Shown: piece by piece, positions 28,733 through 36,314 of the stretch
How the letters are laid out: every line of letters starts with the position of its first letter
How positions within the stretch are numbered: position 1 is the first letter of the stretch
Source of the DNA: CAYGZA01 sp964354135
GTDB lineage: Bacteria; Planctomycetota; Planctomycetia; Pirellulales; Thermoguttaceae
Length of the DNA: 36,663 bases
NCBI GenBank assembly: GCA_964354135.1
Contig: CAYGZA010000018.1
Span: 1-36,663, forward strand
Direction of reading: 5' to 3'
Program-made: the position numbers and the translations under genes
Notes under the pieces: generated by a model
Told to the model about the DNA's origin: nothing
The model's input: the letters and a program-made list of their open reading frames with translations, nothing else
Database searches by the model: none

Positions 28733-31700
28733 CTACTTCGTCAATCGCTCGATCGCTTCGGCGACGGCTGCCCGGCGGGCGTACGTCGGCGCCGGGTCCT
28801 TGGTGAACGTGGTCATGTCCTTGGTGATCGACTCGGGCACGTCCAGCAGTGCCTCATACTCCCTGAGCCGGTCCGGCGGAAGCGCGCTTCGCTTCTTGCC
28901 GATCAGCTCCCGCAGCAGGTAGAGATACTCATAGTCCTCCACGCCCTCGCGGAGCATTTCCCACCGGATGCTCGAAACCGGCGGGGCGATCACCGGGTCG
29001 GGCCCCGAATGCCCGGGCACCGCCGCCGCTTCCGGCGGGTAGATGAACCGCCCGTCGCCGTTCCCCCAGAACTGCTTCGTGCCGCGCGGCACGCCGTAGC
29101 CGTCCACGTAGCCCATAGGGTCTTCGTAGGGGTTCTGCGGCTTGTCGGGGAACGCGGTCCCGGAGGTCCACCAGTTGGTGGACCAGACGAGCGTGCCGAC
29201 GATCTTCCGCTGCCACGTCTGCCAGAGCCAGACCCGCAGCTCCGTGGCCGGATGGTCGATGAAGAGCGTGCAAAACGGCGCTTTCGGCCCGCAACAGACG
29301 TACCACCAGACGCGCTCGCCCCGGGCCCGGCGCTTCTCCGCGGCCTCGTGGTTGTAGTTGAAGCTGACCGGGCACCAGATGTCCACGGCCCCGCCCAGCT
29401 CGTCTTGCGGCTCCTCGGTGAGCATCCGCTGGATGCCGGGAGCGTACCGCTTGATCCGCTCCATGCCGCTTCGCACAAAGGCGTAGTCCTTCGGCTCCGG
29501 CTCGTCGAACCAGTAGGTGTAGGCCATCTCGAGCCAGCCCTTCTTGCGCAAATGCTCCTCCAACTGCTTCACCTGGCTGGCGAACATGGCCTGGTACTGC
29601 GGCGTGCTCTCGCCGAACGGCCCGATCTTCGGCTCGACGCGGGCATGGAACGTGCCGCCGCCCATGCCATCGACCGGCAGGCTGAAGTTGGTGAAGCGGT
29701 ACTTCTGGAGCGCTCGGGCAAACGCCCCGTCGAAGGCTGCAAAATCCACCTCGGTCCGCGGCGGATCGGCATTGTGGACGAAGTTCACGCGGATCGGGTC
29801 CAAGGGCGTGGGATCATAGGGGCTGATGCGGTGCTCGGCGAAACTCTGAAAGTACAGGTCCAGCACCTTGCGCTTGTCGGCCTCGGCCTTGATTTGATGG
29901 TAGCGGAACACCGTCCCCGCACTGAACCCGAAGGCAGTCACCAGGTGATTCTGCTTCGGCAGGGCGAAATCCCATACGTGGAGCCGCAGCGGGACGGTCG
30001 CCGACCAGCCGTCCGCCTTGAGTGCCACCGAGCCGGTGTAGTCGCCCGCCTTGGCGTCCTCGGGCACGTGGACGAGCACCCAGAGCGGCTGGTTCTCGCC
30101 CCCCGCCACGTCGATCGGCTTCGTTAGCGGCGGCAGGGCATCCGGCCACCAGTCGCGCACTCCAGTGGCGTCGGTCGGGCTGTGGACGAAGTGATAGTAG
30201 ACGCGGAGAATCTTGATCTTCTCCGCCGGGATCGTCGCCCCGCCCGGGCCGATGAGCGGGCCGGCCGCGGCGGTCAGCCCTTGGAGCGGCTCACCGGGCC
30301 GAACGACGATCTGCACCGCCTCGCGGTCGTTCTTGGCCGCGGAGAGCCGGGCCGCCGGGCCCGACGTGCCGGGAAGAGGCCGCCGCCGCGGGATCTTCCA
30401 CGTCGCGTCGCACCACCACACGGCCGCGCCATCGGAAACGCCGGCGATCCGCTCCCCGTAGTCGGAGCGATAGTACTCGGGAACGCTCGTTGCCATCGTG
30501 GACCGCAGCGCGAAGAACCCCGGTACGCCGACGTCGAGTTCGATCTCCTGTGCCCCCGGTCGATTTGCGGGGATGGGCACCCGCAGCGTCCCCGTGCCGC
30601 CGGCGGGAATCTCGGCCTCCTGCGGCTTGAGTGCCGTCTTCTTCGTGCCCGGCGGCCCGACGCTCACCGCCAGGGTCACCTTGAGCGGATTGGCCAAGGG
30701 ATTCTTGCCGGTGACGCGGAGCACGGCCGTGCCGCTCTGAGGGTCTTCCTCCAGTGCGATCTCTTCGATGCCCTTCTGGAAATCGAGCGACGGCACGTCG
30801 GCGAAGAGGGTCCCGCCCGTGCCCTCCGGCGGCTTGCCCGAGAGGGCGGCCTGGAACTCAATGCGGTTGACCTGGAAATTGCCGTCCTCGGCCACCGGGC
30901 GAAGCCGCAGGAAGATCGTTTCCGCCGGAAAGAGGTCCGCCGGCAACGACGCCTTGCCGGTGCCGAGGCCCTTCTGGGTCGCCAGGGGGCGCCACTCTCG
31001 CCCGTCGCGGCTTACCTCCGCCACGCAGTCGCCGCGGGCGTGATAATTCACGTTGAAGCTCGCGCCGGCGGAAAGAAACGGATGCCGGGGCACATGGAAC
31101 CGATAAGTGACTTGCCCGGCGCCGTAGAGACACCAGCGGTCGCTGTTGAACCCCGCGGTGGCGCTGGCCAGCGTGCGGTGGAAGTTGCTTCCCTCGTCGC
31201 CGAACGTGCCCGAGAAGACGTAACGGCCGTCCCGGATCGATTCCCCTTCTCCCAGAAGCAGATTGCCGATCGCCCTGTAGACGGGAATGGCGGGCGTGAG
31301 CTTCACGGCGTCGAACTGCAGCGTGCCCTTGGCCTCCCATTGGCCCACGCGGAGGAAGCGTTCCTGCGGATTGTCCGGCGTGCGGAAGACGTGGCCGTAC
31401 CACTGCCAATCGCTTGAGAGCGCGTCGTAGTCGCGGTTGGCAAACGCCGGCCCGGAAATGCACAAGCCCGCCGAATCGATCCGCCGTGCCCGCATCTGGA
31501 AGTGATAGAGCGTCGCCGGGGCGAAGTAGATGTCCGCGGAGCGCCAGAAGCCGGAGTCCTTGCCGGTGCCGGTCACTTCGAGGATCTCGCGGTCGACCCA
31601 GCGGCCCTTTCCGCCGGAAAGGGTCCAGCCGGCGGGGGCGTCGGTGCCGTCGCGGAGATCCGCGTTGGGCACCAAGGCGTCTTCGGCACTGGCGGCCCAA

Positions 31701-31771
31701 GCGACCAGGAAGACCGCCAGTCCAAGGCCCAAAGTCACGGACAACCGGTCTGCTCGCACAAGTCGTTTCAT
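28733..31771 (-). CDS. Exported DUF4091 glycoside hydrolase-like protein
   Basis: 1012 residues from the ATG at 31771, with GGAAAGGAC about 6 nt upstream. A signal peptide (basic start, hydrophobic 13-27, cleavage near ASA-E) precedes beta-sandwich domains (30-460), including a discoidin/jelly-roll-like first part. From about residue 560 comes a barrel: HLVTAFGFSAGTVFRYH, EMAYTYWFDEPEPKDYAFV (Glu-containing candidate acid), MLTEEPQDELGGAVDIWCPVSF, and VWSTNWWTSGTAF. The SIRWEMLREGVEDYEYLYLLREL near the end is the DUF4091 signature. Probably a glycan hydrolase of the envelope or exterior; no substrate is known. It is the second of three large exported proteins on this strand. Confidence 0.88.
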   Translation of the reverse strand: MKRLVRADRLSVTLGLGLAVFLVAWAASAEDALVPNADLRDGTDAPAGWTLSGGKGRWVDREILEVTGTGKDSGFWRSADIYFAPATLYHFQMRARRIDSAGLCISGPAFANRDYDALSSDWQWYGHVFRTPDNPQERFLRVGQWEAKGTLQFDAVKLTPAIPVYRAIGNLLLGEGESIRDGRYVFSGTFGDEGSNFHRTLASATAGFNSDRWCLYGAGQVTYRFHVPRHPFLSAGASFNVNYHARGDCVAEVSRDGREWRPLATQKGLGTGKASLPADLFPAETIFLRLRPVAEDGNFQVNRIEFQAALSGKPPEGTGGTLFADVPSLDFQKGIEEIALEEDPQSGTAVLRVTGKNPLANPLKVTLAVSVGPPGTKKTALKPQEAEIPAGGTGTLRVPIPANRPGAQEIELDVGVPGFFALRSTMATSVPEYYRSDYGERIAGVSDGAAVWWCDATWKIPRRRPLPGTSGPAARLSAAKNDREAVQIVVRPGEPLQGLTAAAGPLIGPGGATIPAEKIKILRVYYHFVHSPTDATGVRDWWPDALPPLTKPIDVAGGENQPLWVLVHVPEDAKAGDYTGSVALKADGWSATVPLRLHVWDFALPKQNHLVTAFGFSAGTVFRYHQIKAEADKRKVLDLYFQSFAEHRISPYDPTPLDPIRVNFVHNADPPRTEVDFAAFDGAFARALQKYRFTNFSLPVDGMGGGTFHARVEPKIGPFGESTPQYQAMFASQVKQLEEHLRKKGWLEMAYTYWFDEPEPKDYAFVRSGMERIKRYAPGIQRMLTEEPQDELGGAVDIWCPVSFNYNHEAAEKRRARGERVWWYVCCGPKAPFCTLFIDHPATELRVWLWQTWQRKIVGTLVWSTNWWTSGTAFPDKPQNPYEDPMGYVDGYGVPRGTKQFWGNGDGRFIYPPEAAAVPGHSGPDPVIAPPVSSIRWEMLREGVEDYEYLYLLRELIGKKRSALPPDRLREYEALLDVPESITKDMTTFTKDPAPTYARRAAVAEAIERLTK

Positions 31772-31798
31772 GGCAAGTCCTTTCCGCGGTCCAGGCAA

Positions 31799-31833
31799 CT
31801 AATCCCTGATCCCCAGCCCCTAATCCCTAGTCC
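31799..31833. repeat. Degenerate 7-bp repeat overlapping the GHL10 stop codon
   Basis: Plus strand: CTAATCC CTGATCC CCAGCCC, then CTAATCC CTAGTCC, five consecutive heptads. The TAG stop of the GHL10 gene (plus 31827-31829) is inside the last heptad, so the array reaches into the coding end. Confidence 0.85.
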
Positions 31834-34241
31834 CTCTTCGCGTGCGGCGGCGTGGCCCGCTCGGAGCCGGCGCCGAGCCCCAGGGCGGGAACGATCTCGC
31901 CGATCGTGCCGCGATCGAGGTTGAAGATGGTGAAGCCCGCCGCGCCCAACGACCGGGCATGGTAAACCTGGCCGACGACCTGATCGGGCGAAAGGGCCGA
32001 GCGGGAAGCCGTTGCCCCGATGCCCGGGTAGACGGGAGTGCGGCCCTCGACCAGCTTCATCTGGTTCGACACGAGCACGGAGAACGCCAGGTCGCTCTCG
32101 GTGTAGTCCATGGGGCAGACGAAATCGAGGTAGCCGGCCTTGATCCACGCGACCCAATCCTGCCCCACCGACTCCCGGCAAGCGGGATACGCCCCGAACA
32201 CCGCGGCCGAGATCTTCAGTTGCGGCTTGAGCTTCTTTCCCTCGCGGTGGACCGCCTCGACAAGCCGCGTGATCTGCCGGCATCGCCAGGTGCGGTGCTC
32301 TTCGCGGCGTGCGCCCTTGTAGCATTCCGCGGGCCAATCGGCCACCTTCTTGCCGCTTTGCTCCTCAAAGCGGCTGCGGCAGCCGTCGCAGTAGCACGTG
32401 TCGCCGTCCGGGTAGCGGATGTAGTCGAAGTGCAGCCCGTCCACGTCGTACTTGCGGCCAACCTCCAACATGCTCTCCAGCTCAAGCTTGAAGTTCTCCG
32501 GGTGCGACGGGCAGAGCCAATCGACCGGCTCGCCGCGCACCGAGACCTGGGTGCGCCCTTCCTTGCGGAGTTTCTCGACAAACTGCCGCGGCGCCGTCGA
32601 CAAGTTATAGTTGACCTTCCAGACGTGGACCTCGATGCCGTGCTTGTGAGCGGCGGCGACGCACTGCGCGATCTGATCGCCCTGCTTCTCAAGAGTTGAG
32701 CTCCGCGGCAAGACGTCGCTCTCATAGTGGGCCAGTCCGCCCCAGAGCATGTTGGGGATGACCATGTTGAAGCCGCCTGCGGCCAGCTCCTTGCAGGTGC
32801 GCTCCCAGTCACCGGGGTAGGCCCCGGTGCCGGAGTGGTTCCAGAAAGCGCGGCCTTCCTGCGGCCGGCTCGACGTAGCCCGGAGATAGGCCTCCACCAA
32901 CAGGCGCCGGGCCTCGCGGGCCCGCCCGACGGCCCCGGCGTGGTCCCCCTCGGCGGTCCGCTGCTTGGCAACCCGCAGCATCGAAAGGCCGGTCTCAAGA
33001 GGCTCCTTGGCCGCGGCCTGCTTGCTGCGGGCCACGTAGCGGGCCAGCTCGTCAAGGCTTTCCAGGTGCCCGATGCGGCCGAGCCGGTCCAATTCGCTCT
33101 TGACCATCGGCTGCCACAAGGAGGGCTCCAGGTAGCCGAGCACGGCGGCCAGCATCTGCTTTTTGCCCTCGCGGTCGTCCATCACCACGATGTGCGAGAA
33201 GAAGGCCCCGTTGCGGCTGACGAGCATCGCCGGGTGGCCCGTCGGCTTGCCTTGGGCGTCGTACCACCGGCCGATCACGCGGGCCCCTTGGCCGATCGGC
33301 TCCAGGGCGGTGATGTTCCAGGAGGCCTGCCGGACCGAGGCAGGCATGCCGGGGACGTCGGCATCGAAGCGGATCTCGGCAAACTGATCCGGCTGCTTGG
33401 GCGGAACGTATTTCGCTTTGCCGAAGCCGAGCACCTTCTCCAGCCGCGGCGGCATCTGGAAACAGACCAGGAGCTTCCCGCCCGCCTCGACGAAATCCTC
33501 CAGCGCCGCGGCGGCTCGATCGTCCAAGTGCGGATTGTAGGCGAGGATCGCGACGCGGCGCTTCTCCAGCGCCCCGTGAGCGAGGGCCGTATCTTCCACG
33601 GCGTCGGCCCCGAGCCCGATCTCGCTCAGCAGGTCGCCCACGCCGTCGGAGGTGATGCGGGCGGTCCGCAGGTCCCGGGCGTTGAGCCCTCCGGCGGGCG
33701 TGGGGATCACCAGGGCCACGTCGTGGGCCAACGCCACCAGGCTCCCCAAGCGCACGGCAGAATCCTTGGGCGCCCCGCGCCACATGGAGATGCGGATCCC
33801 GTCGATCTTGTGCCAGCCGGCGGGTTTGCCTTCGGTGCGGAAGCCGGCCTTGGAGAAGCGGAGCGTCTGCCAGCCCTTCTTCACGGGGTCGGTCCCGCCG
33901 GCATACCAGCCGTCGCCGCTTCGGAAGTAAAGGCTCACGTGCCCGGCCGCCTCGGGCGCCGGCACGGAAAGCTCCAACAGGAACTCGCCCAGCACCGCAA
34001 GGTTGAGCTTCACGTTGCGGTCGATCACCGAGCGCGGCAGGGCCGGCTGCGAGGCGAACGGGGTCTTCATTTCCAGGACCGAGCGGCCGTCGTCCCGGAC
34101 CACGGCGACCGGCGGGGTCTTCTCCGAGGCCGCCCACGCGCGGGCCGCGGCGGCCGAATCGGGGTATTGGAAGGCGTCGAGCACCTCCCGGTTTTCGAGG
34201 GTCCCCAGGGTCAAGAGGACCATCAGCAGAGAGGCGTTCAC
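31827..34241 (-). CDS. Exported GHL10-family (DUF187) glycosyl hydrolase-like protein
   Basis: 804 residues from a GTG at 34241; CAGGAGA is 7 nt upstream and the signal-like NASLLMVLLTLGTL follows, whereas upstream codons look non-coding. The first 450 residues are beta-sandwich and GATase-like (VAILAYNPHLDDRAAAALEDFVEAGGKLLVCF). The C-terminal half is a GHL10/YngK-type barrel: GFNMVIPNMLWGGLAHY, HKHGIEVHVWKVNY, VDWLCPSHPENFKLE, YDVDGLHFDYIRYPD, ISAAVFGAYPACRES, and FVCPMDYTES. DGLHFDYIRYPD and CPMDY carry the conserved acidic residues. A Cys pair YCDGC may bind metal. The stop codon lies inside a heptad array. Confidence 0.88.
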   Translation of the reverse strand: MNASLLMVLLTLGTLENREVLDAFQYPDSAAAARAWAASEKTPPVAVVRDDGRSVLEMKTPFASQPALPRSVIDRNVKLNLAVLGEFLLELSVPAPEAAGHVSLYFRSGDGWYAGGTDPVKKGWQTLRFSKAGFRTEGKPAGWHKIDGIRISMWRGAPKDSAVRLGSLVALAHDVALVIPTPAGGLNARDLRTARITSDGVGDLLSEIGLGADAVEDTALAHGALEKRRVAILAYNPHLDDRAAAALEDFVEAGGKLLVCFQMPPRLEKVLGFGKAKYVPPKQPDQFAEIRFDADVPGMPASVRQASWNITALEPIGQGARVIGRWYDAQGKPTGHPAMLVSRNGAFFSHIVVMDDREGKKQMLAAVLGYLEPSLWQPMVKSELDRLGRIGHLESLDELARYVARSKQAAAKEPLETGLSMLRVAKQRTAEGDHAGAVGRAREARRLLVEAYLRATSSRPQEGRAFWNHSGTGAYPGDWERTCKELAAGGFNMVIPNMLWGGLAHYESDVLPRSSTLEKQGDQIAQCVAAAHKHGIEVHVWKVNYNLSTAPRQFVEKLRKEGRTQVSVRGEPVDWLCPSHPENFKLELESMLEVGRKYDVDGLHFDYIRYPDGDTCYCDGCRSRFEEQSGKKVADWPAECYKGARREEHRTWRCRQITRLVEAVHREGKKLKPQLKISAAVFGAYPACRESVGQDWVAWIKAGYLDFVCPMDYTESDLAFSVLVSNQMKLVEGRTPVYPGIGATASRSALSPDQVVGQVYHARSLGAAGFTIFNLDRGTIGEIVPALGLGAGSERATPPHAKRD

Positions 34242-34394
34242 AGGCGGGTCTCCTGGGGGGAGGAAGCTCAAGGCAGGGTCACGGGCTTGCCGGCCTGCAT
34301 TGTACTTTCCCGACGGGGAACGTGCACCAGGGTGGGACCCGGCGCATTGTGTTCCGCTCCGCGAGTGATCCGACCCAAGAGAGAGAATCCCCCT

Positions 34395-34416
34395 CCCTTC
34401 GGCTTGCACCGAAGGG
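34395..34416. repeat. 8-bp hairpin upstream of GHL10
   Basis: CCCTTCGG (34395-34402), loop CTTGCA, CCGAAGGG (34409-34416). Read on the minus strand it lies about 155 bp before the GHL10 start and about 100 bp after the Lys-rich gene stop. Role unknown. Confidence 0.7.
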
Positions 34417-34477
34417 CTGGGAAAGGGCCGGGGGCAAGAGACAAACAAAGCCCCACCCCTGCCGGTCGAGCGAAGGT

Positions 34478-34507
34478 GATGCGCGGCACCCGGTGGTGCC
34501 GCGCATC
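34478..34507 (-). terminator. Strong 13-bp hairpin after the Lys-rich gene
   Basis: GATGCGCGGCACC (34478-34490), loop CGGT, GGTGCCGCGCATC (34495-34507): a perfect 13-bp stem beginning 11 bp past the stop of the Lys-rich gene. No T-run follows in the minus direction, so it is a likely terminator or transcript-end stabiliser of the hairpin-only kind. Confidence 0.65.
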
Positions 34508-34518
34508 CGTGCGGCCGG

Positions 34519-34605
34519 CTACTTCTTGCCGTAAGGCTTGCAGGCGCGGGTCTTCTTGGCCGGCTTCTTGGCTGCCTTCTTCGTCGCTGCCTTCTTGACT
34601 GCCAT
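34519..34605 (-). CDS. 28-residue Lys/Ala-rich histone-H1-like basic protein
   Basis: MAVKKAATKKAAKKP continues to a CKPYGKK end. The composition is nearly all Lys, Ala and Pro, like the C-terminal tails of bacterial histone H1-like proteins. AGGAGG lies 5-6 nt before the ATG (strong SD), a near-ideal promoter sits at 34709-34737, and a strong hairpin follows the stop, so this very short frame is a credible gene. The AKKPAKK motif suggests nucleic-acid binding. It is far shorter than the usual planctomycete relatives, so it may be a minimal form. Confidence 0.78.
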   Translation of the reverse strand: MAVKKAATKKAAKKPAKKTRACKPYGKK

Positions 34606-34708
34606 CACGTCCTCCTTCGGTTGACTTGAAGATCGGTTCCCGCACGTCGAGGCGGAAACCCGTTGCAGAGACATTGCGGCATGGGTCCGTCCCTTCATGC
34701 CGGGGAGT

Positions 34709-34737
34709 ATCATAGCAGACCGAAGCAGGATTGACAA
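34709..34737 (-). promoter_or_regulatory. Near-consensus promoter of the Lys-rich gene
   Basis: On the minus strand, TTGTCA (plus 34732-34737, 5 of 6) and TATGAT (plus 34709-34714, 5 of 6) are exactly 17 bp apart. The ATG at 34605 is about 104 bp downstream of the -10. It is the best promoter match in the window, suggesting strong expression. Confidence 0.7.
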
Positions 34738-34773
34738 GCGGTAGAACTCGAAACAAGCCGGTAGGGTCGGGCT

Positions 34774-34808
34774 CTCGTCCCTCGCCTCTCGCCTCTAATC
34801 TCTCACTT
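34774..34808. repeat. Degenerate 7-bp repeat overlapping the PQQ-propeller stop
   Basis: Plus strand heptads: CTCGTCC CTCGCCT CTCGCCT, then CTAATCT CTCACTT. The TGA stop of the propeller gene (plus 34803-34805) falls inside the last one, and the last codons of the protein come from the array. Confidence 0.85.
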
Positions 34809-36053
34809 CTCCGCCCGCACGTCGTAACACAAGAGTACGTCCTGGTCGCGCAGGTAAAGCCGGCCGCCGGCGATCACCGGGTGCGGCCAACTGTTCTTGC
34901 CGCTGCGGTCGGGCTGGTTGAAACGCCCGTGCAAGCGAAAGCCCTCGGGCGTCGCCTCCACCAGGCTCACCGGCCCGTTCTCGTTGCGGGCGTAGAGCAT
35001 CCCTTCGGCATACACCAGCGAGCATTTGCCGCAACTGGCGTCGGCCCACGTCACCTTGCCGGTCTTGAACTCGATGCAGGTGAGGCGGTTGTCGTCGGCG
35101 CCGTAAAGGTGGCCGTCCACGAGGATCAGGCCGCCGTGGTGGTTTTTCATCTGTTTGACGAAGTACATCTCCTCGGGCTGGAACCCGCGGGGAGTCTTCT
35201 TGGGCCAGACCAGGCCGCCGCCGACCCCATAGTTGCTGGCGGCAAAGATCGTCTGGGCGTACCAGACGGGCGTGGAGACGTTGGCCGTGCCGTTGGCCGG
35301 CCGGTCGTAGCGCCAGAGGAACTTGCCGGTCTTGGCTTCGACGCCGATCACGCCCTTGCCCGTCAGTTGCACGTACTGTTTCACCCTGCCGATGGAGGCC
35401 CGGACGATCGAGCTGTAGGCCGCCGGGTCGCCGACGGGGGCCGTCCAGACCGGGTGGCCGTTGCTCTTCAGGAGGGCCATCATGGTCGCCTTCGGGCCGC
35501 CTGGCGTACACACGACCCACGGCCCGTCCACCAGCACCGATTCGGCGTAGGCCCAACCCGGTCTCTGACCGCCGAAGTCGGCCACCAGGTCGCGGCGCCA
35601 GACCGGCTTGCCGTTGCGGGCATCGAGGCAGACCAGGTCTCCGGCAGCCCCGAGGGTGTAGAGCCGGTCGCCGTCGAAGGTGGGCGTGGACCGCGGGCCG
35701 GGATACCCGCCGCCGTCGGTGCGGACCCGGCCGATGGGCGTCGCCCAGGCGGGGCTTCCTCGCTTGGTCCAATCGAGGGCGATGACCCATTCCTGCCCGT
35801 CGCGGTTGCCCATCGTGTAGAGCAGATTGCCGACGATGGCGGGCCCGCTGTAGCCCTCGCCCAGGCCGGTGGCCTTCCACTGGAGTTCCGGCCCGCCGTC
35901 GGGCCACTCCTTGAGCAGCCCCGTTTCCTTGCAGATGCCGTCCCGGTCCGGCCCCCGCCAAGCGGGCCAGTCGTCGGCGATGGCTCGGTTGAATGCGGCT
36001 GCCCCGGCGGCAAGACACAGAATGGCTACCCACAGACGCTTGGATCTGAACAC
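34803..36053 (-). CDS. Exported PQQ-binding-like beta-propeller protein
   Basis: 416 residues, starting at a GTG at 36053 with GGAG about 8 nt upstream. A signal peptide (1-26: MFRSKRLWVAILCLAAGAAA) leads to DDWPAWRGPDRDGI, the standard opening of planctomycete PQQ-like repeat proteins. Repeats include LYTLGAAGDLVCLDARNGKPVWRRDLV, GVIGVEAKTGKFLWRYDR, HLYGADDNRLTCIEFKTGKVTWAD and LYLRDQDVLLCYDV: each has the A-x-(N/T)GK-x-x-W quinoprotein-type motif, giving about seven blades. It lacks the catalytic residues of quinoprotein dehydrogenases, so it is probably a structural or binding propeller. It opens the minus-strand series that runs to 21464. Confidence 0.9.
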   Translation of the reverse strand: MFRSKRLWVAILCLAAGAAAFNRAIADDWPAWRGPDRDGICKETGLLKEWPDGGPELQWKATGLGEGYSGPAIVGNLLYTMGNRDGQEWVIALDWTKRGSPAWATPIGRVRTDGGGYPGPRSTPTFDGDRLYTLGAAGDLVCLDARNGKPVWRRDLVADFGGQRPGWAYAESVLVDGPWVVCTPGGPKATMMALLKSNGHPVWTAPVGDPAAYSSIVRASIGRVKQYVQLTGKGVIGVEAKTGKFLWRYDRPANGTANVSTPVWYAQTIFAASNYGVGGGLVWPKKTPRGFQPEEMYFVKQMKNHHGGLILVDGHLYGADDNRLTCIEFKTGKVTWADASCGKCSLVYAEGMLYARNENGPVSLVEATPEGFRLHGRFNQPDRSGKNSWPHPVIAGGRLYLRDQDVLLCYDVRAEK

Positions 36054-36137
36054 GACTGCTGCTCCGGTAAGTCAGGCGGGAAACGGGGGGCGCCGCCTGC
36101 CGCACGATGGCGGTTGCCGGCCGCGACCCCTCTATTG

Positions 36138-36166
36138 AGTGTACCCGCTCGCAGCGGGATTGAAAA
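36138..36166 (-). promoter_or_regulatory. Possible promoter of the PQQ-propeller gene with palindromic spacer
   Basis: On the minus strand, TTTTCA (plus 36161-36166, 4 of 6) and TACACT (plus 36138-36143, 4 of 6) are 17 bp apart. The spacer contains CCCGCT-CGC-AGCGGG (36144-36158), a perfect 6-bp inverted repeat that could be an operator. Confidence 0.4.
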
Positions 36167-36181
36167 CCGCCGTGCCAGCGA

Positions 36182-36205
36182 GTTCCCGCGCCGGAGCGCG
36201 GGAAC
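36182..36205. repeat. Perfect 10-bp inverted repeat with 4-nt loop
   Basis: GTTCCCGCGC (36182-36191), loop CGGA, GCGCGGGAAC (36196-36205). It lies in the divergent gap between the propeller gene and the Tat-exported protein. Strong stem, no T-run; probably a dispersed palindrome of the REP kind. Confidence 0.85.
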
Positions 36206-36314
36206 GAGAGGCAATCCGCTAACGCACCCGTCCGCGCCGTGGTGGACTGAATGCCGCGCCGGTAGAATGCGCCCTGTTTGCCGCCGTCATTCCGGCTGTT
36301 GGGGAGGTTGAGCT

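Noticed and set aside
32727..34598. 623-codon plus-strand open frame opposite GHL10
   Set aside because: Low-complexity His/Arg/Gly composition; the minus strand has the GHL10 barrel motifs.
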